A DNA stretch of 64,000 nucleotides from Acanthosepion lycidas (Eukaryota > Mollusca > Cephalopoda > Sepiida > Sepiidae). The translations under genes and the position numbers were made by a program. Below, one piece after another: positions 52,333 to 61,639 of this stretch. Within the stretch, counting starts at the first letter, position 1. Each line of letters begins with the position of its first letter. The stretch is from the NCBI GenBank assembly GCA_963932145.1, contig OZ010613.1:41036581-41100580 (forward strand), in the 5' to 3' direction. The notes under the pieces are model-generated. The model saw only the letters and a program-made list of their open reading frames with translations, did no database searches and was not told where the DNA came from.

Positions 52333-52792
52333 GTCTACTTGAACTCTATACTTTTAACGTCTCCGTTTAAACTCTGTAATTTGATGTATTTTTTCTCCTT
52401 CAATAGAAGTAGATAGGTCCTCCCATCGTCCAGTTCACACTCCTCCTCGTTCTCTTGAACTGGAGTAGTAGTTTATCCCTTTTTTCCTGTTCAGAATAAA
52501 GTTTGTTCCTAAGTTTAAAGTCTACTTCAACTCTATAATTCTAACGTCTCCGTTTAAACTCTGAAATTTGATTTATTTTTTCTCCTTCAATAGAAGTAGA
52601 TAGGTCCTCCCATCGTCCAGTTCACACTCCTCCTCGTTCTCTTGAACTGGAGTAGTAGTTTATCCCTTTTTTCCCGTTCAGAATAAAGTTTGTTTCTAAG
52701 TTTAAAGTCTACTTCAACTCTATAATTCTAACGTCTCCGTTTAAACTCTGAAATTTGATTTATTTTTTCTCCTTCAATAGAAGTAGATAGAC
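52333..52792 (+). repeat. 187-bp tandem repeat, about 2.5 units
   Basis: GTCTACTTSAACTCTATA occurs at 52333, 52520 and 52707, exactly 187 bp apart. Units contain TCTCCTTCAATAGAAGTAGA, CCTCCCATCGTCCAGTTCAC and TTGAACTGGAGTAGTAGTTT. The third unit is cut off at 52792 where H7 begins. Confidence 0.9.
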
Positions 52793-53068
52793 ATTATTTA
52801 CATCATTCGGACTATTGTCTCCATCTTTGTTGCCATATTTATCACAACGTTTCGGCCATTGTACGCTCCGGCCTTTATTTCGCTCGCTGGGGTAGAATGT
52901 TCTAGTTCCACGAGCCATGTTTAATGGATTTAAGTTATTAGTTATCTCCTGTTAATATTTCTCTCCAAGTTCTCCACTGCCTTAACTAGGTATTGAACTC
53001 AAAACTCTTTGGATCCTGTCACTGGATCTAACTAACGCCTTTATCCACTGTGCCATGTGACCTTGCTT
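52793..53068 (-). mobile_element. tRNA-headed repeat, copy H7 (head and body)
   Basis: Minus strand: head TGGCACAGTGGATAAAGGCG (A box) and GAGTTCAATACC (B box) at 52985-53064. The body reads CATGGCTCGTGGAACTAGAA, CATTCTACCCCAGCGAGCGA, AATAAAGGCCGGAGCGTACA, ATGGCCGAAACGTTGTGATA and AAGATGGAGACAATAGTCCG. The segment with CTGAAGA has been deleted so that AATAAAG joins GCCGG directly. It truncates the 187-bp array and is therefore younger. Confidence 0.7.
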
Positions 53069-53129
53069 ATGATAAATTGGTAAAAAAAAAATCCCTTTTC
53101 TGACAATCTTGTTGGGCTTTTGGCAGACA

Positions 53130-53480
53130 AAAGAAAAAAAGGGATTTTCTTCACCGGATTTTGATATACAGTTTCTTCTGAAAATACAGTTGCTTCTTCA
53201 TCACTTAACAAGGAATATACATATTTTTTGCTCGGTTCGTCATTGATGTTACACATCTTCTGTTCTGTCACTTAATAGACAATAAGCATTACTTTACTTT
53301 TCTCTTCACAGAAAGAAACTTCTCCTGCTCGACACAAAGGAAAATAAAATAAAAACACAGTTTCTCCATTATCCCTTGATAGACAATATACAGTTTCTTG
53401 CTCGATTTCTTAAGCGATATTACACATTCTCAGACTCGTCTCTTAAAAGAGAATTAACACTTTCTTGCTCATCTCGTTAC
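53130..53480 (+). repeat. Degenerate ~45-bp repeat with TTGCTC / CTTAAYAGACAATA motif
   Basis: Loose repetition of CACTTAACAAGGAATATACA, CACTTAATAGACAATAAGC, CCCTTGATAGACAATATACA and TCTCTTAAAAGAGAATTAAC, each followed by a TTTCTTGCTCG-like block. Related stretches lie at 55040-55200, 58840-59075 and 61320-61440. Purpose unknown. Confidence 0.45.
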
Positions 53481-53551
53481 TGAGAGAGAGAGAGAGAGAG
53501 AAAAAAAAAGAAAGGATTTTTTTCATCGTTTCTTGACTTAAAAATACAAGT

Positions 53552-53838
53552 GTACCTCGGCCTACGTCGCTAATTGGTTCCAGAAGTCACAACTTAAGAG
53601 GAAAAAAGACTTAAGTCGAAATAACCACAATAAACCACAAATAAAAACTTCTCATTGCCTTTTACAGTATTTCTGAAATGCACGTTTAGTATTCTGAATA
53701 AAATCATTAAAAATAATTAAAAAACAATTCTAAATTTACGTAAACTCGTGTAAAACGACGTAACGCGAGTTTTGTTTTCCATATAATATTTAGGAAAAAC
53801 CGACGTATCTTCGAAAATGACTTAAGCCGAGCTATCAG
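53552..53838. mobile_element. pogo-like MITE, second family, copy 1
   Basis: Left end TACCTCGGCCTACGTCGCTA, right end GACTTAAGCCGAGCTAT (the inverse). Shares the whole interior with 54733-55035, including CTAATTGGTTCCAGAAGT and AATTTACGTAAACT. TACCTCGG-type ends are common on pogo/Tigger-like derivatives. Confidence 0.7.
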
Positions 53839-53906
53839 TAAAGCACACAATCACTATGAAATATTCATCAAAATCAAATATCCTGGTTGTAACATAATAA
53901 ATTCCC

Positions 53907-53908
<2 letters not shown>

Positions 53909-53948
<40 letters not shown>
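53909..53948. repeat. (TA)n microsatellite
   Basis: Short uninterrupted TA run. Confidence 0.95.
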
Positions 53949-53951
<3 letters not shown>

Positions 53952-54114
53952 AATTTGTAGGTCTGATGAATTTGGATTGTGATTACGGTTCCAATGTAAT
54001 AAATTATAACAATGGAATATTAGTGTTTGAGTCTTTTATATTATATTCTTACTCTGGCCAGGACATTGAGTTCTTCCCTTAATTCTATCCTCATCGAAAT
54101 TTATGTATATATAT

Positions 54115-54442
54115 ATATAGTTGTATATTTAGGCAGCAATCCTTCCTTTATGCATGTTTCATTAACTACGAACAACGCCACAATGTGCTAACCGTATTCG
54201 GAAATTAAAAACACCCCTATCACACACTAAGACATACACATAATGAACACACTCAATGAAGCTGAAAAATCGAATCATCCTTGATAATGGCTAAAGGTAT
54301 AGCCGAAAGCGCTCGAAAATATAAAAAAATTGGACAGTTTTTATACACTCTTTGTCCAGAAAAGAAAGCTCTTGTTCGAACACAAGAAAAATTAAATAAA
54401 AAGCTTAACCGTAGTACCTTGTCTGCCGTTTTTAACGAAACA

Positions 54443-54444
<2 letters not shown>
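54115..54444 (+). mobile_element. Penelope-like terminal sequence, copy R3
   Basis: CACAATGTGCTAACCGTATTC, CCTTGATAATGGCTAAAGGT, ATAGCCGAAAGCGCTCG, TTTGTCCAGAAAAGAAAGC and AACGAAACATGCATATA match R1 (27090-27357). GGCTA/TAGCC can pair around AAAGGTA, immediately before GAAAGC. An inverse fragment (GCAGCAATCCTTCCTTTATG) at 54131-54155 is the end seen in R2. Confidence 0.65.
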
Positions 54445-54516
<72 letters not shown>

Positions 54517-54560
54517 CCACTGATATTATTAATGTATATATATATATATATATATATACT
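54445..54560. repeat. (TA)n, (GA)n, (TA)n
   Basis: TA to 54495, GA to 54515, then a unique spacer and a second TA run at 54533-54559. The first run continues from the R3 3' edge. Confidence 0.95.
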
Positions 54561-54732
54561 GTTTTCAAGAATGCGAAGGATAACACATTGCTGCCGTGAT
54601 ATCATACCAACAGCACCTTTATTGTCATCAGCGAATTCTTTGAGTTTATTACCCACGTCTCCAGAAGACGACGTTCTTAGCGACAAACATTCTATTTGGC
54701 CATTGCTGATGTTCTAAATATCATTATATAGG

Positions 54733-55035
54733 TATACCTCACCCTACGTCACTAATTGGTTCCAGAAGTAACGACTTAGATTGGAGAACGATTTAAGTCG
54801 AAATAACCACTATAAACTTCAAACAAACACTTCCCATTGCTTATTACAATATTTCTGATATGCATGTACATTAATGAAATAATTAAAATTAAAAAAAAAA
54901 ATTAAAAACAATTTTAAATTTACGTAAACTAGTGTGAAACGAGCTAAGGCGAGTTTTATTTTTTCATATATTTAAGAAAAAGTGACTATCTTCGAAAATG
55001 ATTTAACTCGTAACGACTTAAGCCGAGGTATTACT
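54733..55035. mobile_element. pogo-like MITE, second family, copy 2
   Basis: Left end GTATACCTCACCCTACGTCA, right end GACTTAAGCCGAGGTATTAC. Interior as copy 1. Confidence 0.7.
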
Positions 55036-55204
55036 ATACACACTTTCTTTCTACTCATTTAACACACAATAGACTTTCACTTTTTGATTATATTTTTTCT
55101 TGTTTATCACTTAACAGACACAAGACGCATATTCTAGTCGATTCAATTCAAAATGGACGACTCCGTTCATAACATCTTAATGTTTTCTTGCTCGAATTGT
55201 TAAT

Positions 55205-55520
55205 ACCTATTTCTGTGGTGCGTTCGAGTTGTTTTTCACAACGACGAACAATTCCTTTGCTGGGTCACATTTTAGTTTGTGAAAAGAGCAATCGGCTAGC
55301 TTCGTTCTTTTTTTTTCTAGTTTGGTATTCCCGTTTAGTGGGAAAGAGACATGCATTCGCTCTCCAGGTTTTCTGAGATCAAACCCACATTTCATCACTA
55401 GGAAGACTAGCAGCAAAAGTGAGTTCCTGAAGCTGACGATCAAACTTAAGACGTGCAATGATTGGTCAATCAACGTTTCTCTTACATGTCGGCCTTGGCT
55501 GACTGTGAAGGCGTCCAAGT
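55205..55520. other. Unassigned open region
   Basis: A 103-codon minus frame (55518-55207) and a 66-codon + frame overlap here in sequence that is less AT-rich and not repeated in the window. Neither shows a domain I recognise. A host exon is possible but unsupported. Confidence 0.15.
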
Positions 55521-55854
55521 GATTATTACAAGCTTTATTTTATCTTATTTTTAGTGTTAGTTATCTGCCTTACATCAGAGTTTAATTTTTTTCTGGTATT
55601 GTCTGTTTCTGTTAATTGATTAATTATTCAGGTTATATTTACTGGCTTAATTCAAGACAAGTTATCTATATCTTGTCGCTTGAAACATAATAAACGTTAT
55701 GCATATTATTGTTTGTCAAACTCTTTGCTGAAAGACGACATGGGTTGAAGGGTCTCCTCAATACTGCAAAATGTTTCAGTGATGACATAGTTATAGATTT
55801 CGGATTAGAAAATGTGCAAAAGTAACATTCAAGAGAGTGAGAGAGAGAGTTACA

Positions 55855-55998
55855 AAAACACTTTCAATAGATTTAGACTTTGTCAATAGGATTAGGGAAC
55901 TGGAACAAGATGGAGCCAATAATTACCTAGGAACTATCGAATGAGAAGGAATACAGCATACCCAAATGAAGGAGAAAAAACGAATTAGTAACGCCGAG
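55855..55998 (+). pseudogene. LINE reverse-transcriptase fragment (thumb-side)
   Basis: The + frame reads SIDLDFVNRIRELEQDGANN, YLGTIE, stop, EGIQHTQMKEKKRISNA. LE..G.YKYLGI.E.DGIQH..MKEKIRKEY is a familiar stretch just after the RT palm in another LINE group. Only about 45 codons remain. Confidence 0.7.
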
Positions 55999-56059
55999 TC
56001 TGGTCAGCGAGATGGAGGACCGCTTAGGGAGGGAATACCAGATACTGTAAGCTTGAATG

Positions 56060-56160
56060 TGCGGAAGGTATAATGGATAATGGCTACGAATTGGAAATTA
56101 GAGAGGCGAGTTCCAATTCCAGTTGAGTTCGTTATATTTATTTTCCAATGCTTTTTAAAA
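56060..56160 (+). repeat. tRNA-like SINE head, family 2
   Basis: ATGGCTACGAATTGGAAATT, GAGGCGAGTTCCAATTCCAG and TTATATTTATTTTCCAATGC parallel 13530-13600. The B box is mutated (GTTCCAATTCC). Confidence 0.45.
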
Positions 56161-56379
56161 AGGGCAAGCCTTGTCGGTTATTTTAAACAAGTAATGACAT
56201 TTTTAATGATTTTGAAAAGGTAAAAACGTTGGCAAAAAATCTAATGCATCATGGATCATCAGAGATCATCTTAACGGCTTGACAAACTTTATTTAAAGCA
56301 AGAAAATATTTTTTAGATTACCGGAAGGTAAGGTCGATTCATGCTTTTCTCAATGGCATTAGCACGTAATCAATTACCT

Positions 56380-56453
56380 TTTATAATGATCTCGACGGGA
56401 ATTCGAACACGGCTCTCTGATGCCTGCCATCTATTACACCACCATGTTTCTCT

Positions 56454-56455
<2 letters not shown>
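56380..56455 (-). repeat. tRNA-like stretch with B box
   Basis: The minus strand contains TGGTGTAATAGATGGCAGGC and GTGTTCGAATTCCCGTCGAG. The GTTCGAATTCC matches the pol III B box. It directly abuts a TA array at 56456. Confidence 0.45.

Positions 56456-56517
<62 letters not shown>
56456..56517. repeat. (TA)n microsatellite
   Basis: About 60 bp of TA. Confidence 0.95.
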
Positions 56518-56522
<5 letters not shown>

Positions 56523-56687
56523 AATAATCAAGAGTGAGCTCTCCTTCTTTTGTTACTCTTCTCTTTGAGAGAGCTATTTCTGTTTACTGGGACTATAAAA
56601 TGACACTATACGCAAATCTTGTAACCTCATTTGAATAAAGCTTTTTTAAAGCCTACACCGGCGTGCTTTTGCCATTATACACACACA

Positions 56688-56737
<50 letters not shown>

Positions 56738-56961
56738 CACCGGATGTAACACCAAAATTGTACATATCGTGTAACAGCATAATTGTCATGAAATGTTTAA
56801 TATCTAAAAGAAAAACTAAACTAATTGTGTTTTTCCCAAGTATTCAGATAAGATTAGCCATCTTGACATCATTTATCTTAAGAATTTCTGCAAAACCGTT
56901 TCAGTTATTCAGCTAAAAAGAGAACAGCCTAAAATCCTTCAACATTCATACTCTGGCTTCT

Positions 56962-57281
56962 ATGTTTAAAGTCCACTCAAGAACAATGAAGAGAACAGTG
57001 AATAAGTTTAAAAAAGAGGGAACAGTGGAGAGGGAAAATGGATCAGGAGGTCATAACAGGAAGAGGGACCATACTTTCAACTTAGAACTAAAGAGATCAA
57101 CTAGAAAAGGCGTTTTTCACGTGAGAGAGGAGTTTCAGCAAAGACAGTCCAAGAGCAACGAAAAAAGACTCGAAAATGAAATCGTAAGTGAAACCTGTAA
57201 AACAGCTTTTTACTCTTCACAGGAAATTAGAAGGTTAGAGAGGGCGAAACTCATCTTGAATAAGTTGGAAAATGATCCTGG

Positions 57282-57290
<9 letters not shown>
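56962..57290 (+). pseudogene. Mariner-family transposase, N-terminal part
   Basis: About 110 codons. Residues 7-25 form the second-helix region (TVNKFKKEGTVERENGSGGH). A divergent middle (FHVREEFQQRQSKSNEKRLE) may be frameshifted from the second helix-turn-helix. Residues 91-108 (RRLERAKLILNKLENDPG) resume the family pattern. The frame then runs into a TA microsatellite (IYIY tail), so the DDE/D catalytic part is missing. Confidence 0.7.

Positions 57291-57350
<60 letters not shown>
57286..57350. repeat. (TA)n followed by (GA)n
   Basis: TA to 57325 and GA to about 57350, directly at the 3' limit of the transposase fragment. Confidence 0.95.
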
Positions 57351-57361
<11 letters not shown>

Positions 57362-57370
57362 GCAAATTAA

Positions 57371-57584
57371 AAAAATAATGTTTTTTTTATGAAAGTATTT
57401 ATTTATTTATATATATATATTTGATATTTCAGATTGCCCTCAATCTTTCTTCAGAAATAACTGTTTGTTACAAATAAATTAAAATACAAACAGTTATTTC
57501 TGAAGAAAGATTGAGGTCAGTCTGAAATATCAAATATATATATGAATAAATAAATACTTTCATTAAAAAAACATTATTATTTTT
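57371..57584. repeat. Foldback inverted repeat, ~100-bp arms
   Basis: The left arm 57371-57471 (AAAAATAATGTTTTTTTTAT ... AGAAATAACTGTTTGT) and right arm 57486-57584 (ACAAACAGTTATTTCTGAAG ... CATTATTATTTTT) are nearly perfect inverses around a 14-17 nt centre. Inserted within the mariner-type element. Confidence 0.9.
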
Positions 57585-57627
57585 CTATATATACATATTA
57601 AGAAAGTATACGTGGCTTCTCATTATG

Positions 57628-57628
<1 letters not shown>

Positions 57629-57692
<64 letters not shown>
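57629..57692. repeat. (TA)n microsatellite
   Basis: About 64 bp of TA inside the mariner-type element. Confidence 0.95.
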
Positions 57693-57699
<7 letters not shown>

Positions 57700-57965
57700 G
57701 AACATTATTTCAGTCTTTATGAGCTTCCAATCCTTAACTATGATCAATTAATAATGAACATATTATTTTTATTTATGATCAATTTCGTCATGATTTTTCT
57801 GTTAAGCTTGAAGAGTAATTATATATTCTTATTGCTCAAAGTAGAGTCTAGGTATGTTATAAAAACATCGGAGAGTTCCAGTAAGATATCTTTAATGATT
57901 TCTAAGAAACAAGCTTAATCTAACAAATGTACAATTTTTCTGTTACATCCGGTATATATACATAC

Positions 57966-58029
<64 letters not shown>
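57966..58029. repeat. (TA)n microsatellite
   Basis: Begins 13 bp beyond the right end of the mariner-type element. Confidence 0.95.
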
Positions 58030-58033
<4 letters not shown>

Positions 58034-58109
58034 AATTATTTATTTATTAAAAAAAAATTATAACATAAATATGCTATAAAATCACTATAAAAATAGCCAT
58101 TTTGTTTCA

Positions 58110-58374
58110 TTTTGTTATATATATACATATATATTTCATTTTGTTATATTTTGTTATCTATATATATATTTTGTTATATATATATATATATTTGTTATAT
58201 ATATATATATATATATTTTGTTATATATGTATATATTGTTATATATATATATATTTTGTTATATATATATATATATTAGGTTGGTGCAAAAATAATGACG
58301 TAATAATGTCGTTTTTTGACGTATTTTTAACGTCAAAAAACGACATTATTACGTCATTATTTTTGCACCAGCCT

Positions 58375-58441
<67 letters not shown>
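58110..58441. repeat. TA/TTTTGTTATA array containing MITE copy 12
   Basis: Alternating TATATA and TTTTGTTATA modules to 58275, the MITE, then an uninterrupted TA run to 58441. The frame at 58102-58389 translates the array and the MITE. Confidence 0.9.
58276..58376. mobile_element. MADE1-like MITE, copy 12 (101 bp, long subtype)
   Basis: TTAGGTTGGTGCAAAAATAA at the left, TTTTTGCACCAGCCTAA at the right (one change), TA flanks, near-perfect hairpin with the GACGTATTTTTAACGTC centre. Confidence 0.9.
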
Positions 58442-58444
<3 letters not shown>

Positions 58445-58449
58445 AGAAT

Positions 58450-59080
58450 AAGTTAATGGTGTGTTAATTGCTATTTATTGTATTAGGGTGATATTTTGTT
58501 AGTTTTTTTTAAATTTCGTTAGTCTGAATTTTATAGTATAAATGAATCTACGTCGCTTATTCCCTCGGCTATGGGTTCATTAGAAGAGCTTATATCAGTA
58601 ATTAATCTTTATTATCCCCCACAAATATTCTTACTGTGCAAAATATTTTCATGCTTTAAATAACCTATAAAGGGTTAATATATCGTGAATAAAGAATCAA
58701 TCAATGAATGTATGTCTAGTAAATCAATATCAGTAAATCATTTTTAGTCGTAAAAATAATTATCTAAAAAAAATCTTACAATCTAAAAAAAAAAATCAAT
58801 AAAAACAATCGAGAAACAATAAACATTTTTTTTCGTTACTTAAACAATACGCAATTTCAGGCTCATCTAACAACAGACAACAGACATTTTCTAATTAGAT
58901 CTCTAACAATGAACATAAATCTTCGGACGCTTAAAAGTTAATACACATCTTCAGTCTCATATAATAAGGATATTTTATCGTTCACTTCGTAGCCGACAAC
59001 ACATGTTTACTTGCTTATCTGTTCAGGTAAATATATTCTCTCTCTTCCCTCTTGATAAACAGCCGACTTTCCCTTCCTCA
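58450..59080. other. Spacer with degenerate ~45-bp repeat (58840-59075)
   Basis: 58840-59075 shows CATCTAACAACAGACAACAG, ACGCTTAAAAGTTAATACAC and similar, related to 53130-53480. The rest is unassigned. Confidence 0.35.
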
Positions 59081-59154
59081 ATTCTAGGGAAAATGCTCAT
59101 TTGCCTGAATAGTGGACAAATTTGGACCTTCGTACCTTTAAAAGAACAGAGCGT

Positions 59155-59240
59155 CAAAAGGACGATTTTTCCCTTGACACCGCTATTATTTTAATTACCT
59201 TCACTCCTCGGCAAGGTTTATTGTTTTAAAACGCGATGAT
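59155..59240 (+). repeat. Dispersed repeat S, copy 3
   Basis: CCCTTGACACCGCTATTATT and CCTTCACTCCTCGGCAAGGT, near-identical to 37098-37150. Confidence 0.6.
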
Positions 59241-60085
59241 TTGTGCCACATCTTAGCTACGCTTAGAAAATCATTTGGACACTTCGATATAATGTAATGG
59301 TTAGCAAACTTGTCATGCTAGAACAATTATTATCTTCACTGGCTGCATGTACTTTCAGCTTCGTGCCACAAGCTACGCATATAAAATATATATATATATA
59401 AAGAATTTCAATTTACTTTATTAAAAAATGAATTGCATTAGAAGTTACTTTATTAAAAAAACTGCTTCGTTTTGTTTTTCATTTTTCGATTTACTATATT
59501 AAAAATAATTAAAATCAAGTGTCTTAGTGAATTATTCTTTATATTTCAATTTAATTTATTAAAAATAAATTTATTTACGATTTACTTTATTAAGAATAAT
59601 CAAAAACAAAAATGGTTCATATTTTACATAATGCCTTTTCAAATGCCTTATTTGAAAAAAAAATATTCTCTAATTAACATTTTAATCCTTCATAAATTAT
59701 TTTATTCGGTTATAAAAATGTTGTTTTTCGTGTGCTAAGTTGTCTCAGTGTTGAGATGTCCTGGCGCTCAGTCGGCGGTGTTGAGTTGTCCCGTCACTCA
59801 ATCGGCAGTGTGCTGAGTCGACGGTGTTGAGTTGTCTCCTCTTGACCTCATGTGTCCTAGAGTTGCCAATTAGTCATTTTGACTTGAATCATGAATGAAT
59901 GATGCTTGTATAATTGGAAAAAAGCTTAAATCATCAACTGATGAAATCCGACGATCTCTAAGGAAACATCAATTGATAATGGTCGCCATGTAAATCTTAA
60001 CTCAGTCGTAATTGATCTGAGACAAATTTGTTAACCACTAAATTCCCACTGAATCGCATCTAGTGTATATTTGTTAAAAATCTAG
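59240..60085. other. Unassigned AT-rich sequence
   Basis: A TTTACTTTATTAAAAA motif recurs at least five times from 59400 to 59600, a loose ~65-bp repeat. 59740-59830 holds repeated GTGTTGAG.TGTC and CAGTCGGCG/CAATCGGCAG words. No gene recognised. Confidence 0.35.
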
Positions 60086-60089
60086 GCTT

Positions 60090-60335
60090 CCTTATTTTTT
60101 TTTAATCACCTTATCAAGGTGATAATCACCTTAAACAAGGCGTTAATGCCACTAAGGCACAAGGAGTTACTGAGAGTGGAAATAAAGACTTTATTGAGGA
60201 GAAAGGACAATAAAAGAACAGGTTTCAAGAAGATAGAAGATGGCGATTAATTTTGCATTTAATTGTTTGAAGATTGTAGCTTGCAGGGAAGCCGGAAGTG
60301 CGAGAAAAGAAACGGTATTATATTATTATAACACC
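60090..60335 (-). mobile_element. LINE family L 3' end
   Basis: The minus strand has TGCAAAATTAATCGCCATCT, AAGTCTTTATTTCCACTC, TAACTCCTTGTGCCTTAGTG, GCATTAACGCCTTG and an A-rich tail near 60090. Matches 12830-13005 with a diverged 3' UTR. Confidence 0.65.
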
Positions 60336-60362
60336 CGCCTTTTCAGCAGGGTTACGGTGTAA

Positions 60363-60694
60363 TCTATATATAAAATTTTGTGACTTTCGTTTGTCCGTCA
60401 CACCCTCTAAAATAGCTATACATTGACCGATCGAAAGCAAATTTTGGGGAGAGGTGCTAACAGTTCAGCGGGTAGAAAATACAGTTAGTTTTACGAGGCA
60501 GTGTAAAAACCGCAAAGTAGGGTTTTTATTAAAGTATTATTCCAAACAAATCAGTCTATTCAAATTTCATCGACTGGATTGCGAAATTGAATGAAACGTA
60601 CAGTATTTAAATTTCGACAAAAATGTTTGCGATAATTTTAACAATACTTAAATAATATAAGGATTTCAACACGTGTGTTGCCAAAAAATTCTAG
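60363..60694 (+). mobile_element. Complete non-autonomous Helitron (332 bp)
   Basis: The 5' end TCTATATATAAAATTTTGTG is preceded by A. The 3' end CTAG (60691-60694) is followed by T, so it sits between A and T as Helitrons do. A hairpin CAACA-CGTG-TGTTG (60667-60680) lies 10 nt upstream of CTAG, the expected terminator position. No terminal inverted repeats and no target duplication. The interior is non-coding. Confidence 0.75.
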
Positions 60695-60699
60695 TAGTA

Positions 60700-61050
60700 A
60701 AAAATTACCAAAGAAACTATTAGTATAAAACACCTGATGGTCTCAGGTTTTCGGATCTGATAAGATTAATTTATTGCCTCTGTTGGCAACGCATTTTCCT
60801 TACACACCGTTTTGTCATTCATTCCAACCTGAAGAAGTCGAATCAAACCGACGTCACCGAAGCAATATTTGCTCATCATCAAGGAAGCTAATCGCCAATG
60901 AGACCTCAACTATTAATACCCGCTGACTCAGGGTTAATACAAGGAAAAGAATAAGTCTCTGCACAAATTCTTGTCTATCGTAGCTTTTAATAAGTTTCTC
61001 TTATTGTTATCTCCCCTTAACCTTGTTCCGCCATCTATTTACTGAAGTTC
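60700..61050. other. Unassigned; contains a weak CTGAAGA...CGAC...CGAA motif
   Basis: 60828-60875 reads ACCTGAAGAAGTCGAATC then ACCGACGTCACCGAAGC, reminiscent of Penelope-like terminal motifs but without GAAAC. Not called. Confidence 0.25.
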
Positions 61051-61057
61051 TCTGGTA

Positions 61058-61264
61058 AGTTATGCGTTCGTCTGGCCTTCATTCTATCCCGTGGGTATCA
61101 GATTTTTCAGATCATCTTTCTCCATTATGTGCCCTAGAAATTTCAAGCGTCTCTTCCTGATGTTAAGCATAAGTTTCCTTTTTGTTTCCATTTTCTCTAA
61201 AACTTCGTCGTTGCTCGCATATTCGGCCCATTGTATACTCAGCATCTTTCTGTAGAACCGCATT
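61058..61264 (-). pseudogene. LINE ORF 3' fragment (same family as 8.2-8.9 kb)
   Basis: The minus strand reads RFYRKMLSIQWAEYASNDEV, LEKMETKRKLMLNIRKRRLK, FLGHIMEKDDLKNLIPTG, then a stop. It overlaps the 8530-8680 copy residue for residue in LEKMETKR.L.LNIRKR.LKFLGHI. Adds the upstream WFYR.ML part that the 8-kb copy lacks. Confidence 0.8.
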
Positions 61265-61474
61265 AATTAACAGAGAATAACCAACTTAAAGAATATTTCT
61301 TTTTCGAGCTGAATATGAAGAAACAAGACTCATTTTCTTGCTCATGTCGTATCAGACAAAAGCACGTTTTTATCGTCTGCTAACAGAAAAAAAGCGTCTT
61401 TTTTTTGTGATTGTGTCTAAAGAAACTGTTTATTGCTGGCGTTTTATTTCTAGGCTTATAACATTTAGGCTTAA

Positions 61475-61555
61475 ATTATTACGCAATATGAACGCATTTA
61501 TGTTCTACAGGATAAAGCCTGTAGAACTTAAATGCGTTCATATCGCGTAATAATT
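61475..61555. repeat. Short foldback palindrome, ~38-bp arms
   Basis: AATTATTACGCAATATGAAC ... TTCTACAGG pairs with CCTGTAGAA ... GTTCATATCGCGTAATAATT around ATAAAG, with two or three mismatches. The adjacent + frame 61338-61550 translates through it. Confidence 0.9.
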
Positions 61556-61639
61556 ATTTCTACTATGACACTTGTCATAAGTGAGAAGGGTTGTAACAGT
61601 CGATTTTCATACGTAGGCAAGTAGTAATAGAGAACACAG

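Larger units (their letters stand above)
56739..57953 (+). mobile_element. TIR-bounded Tc1/mariner-type element with partial transposase
   Basis: ACCGGATGTAACACCAAAAT (left) is the inverse of the right end (ATTTTTCTGTTACATCCGGT), matching over about 26 bp with two or three differences. TA-rich flanks lie on both sides. The + frame 56962-57300 reads RTMKRTVNKFKKEGTVEREN and GSGGHNRKR, a helix-turn-helix plus GSG-R linker, and later RRLERAKLILNKLENDPG, the usual stretch before the catalytic domain. The catalytic domain is absent, replaced by TA arrays and a foldback at 57371-57584. It lies between CA/TA microsatellites. Confidence 0.75.

Noticed and set aside
55207..55518. 103-aa minus frame as a host exon
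   Set aside because: No domain, splice-site or conservation evidence visible; listed only as an unassigned open region.
59936..59975. CTGATGA...GGAAAC at 59.94 kb as a hammerhead
   Set aside because: Only a 3-bp TCC/GGA stem, a G rather than C before GAAAC, and no stem I or III.
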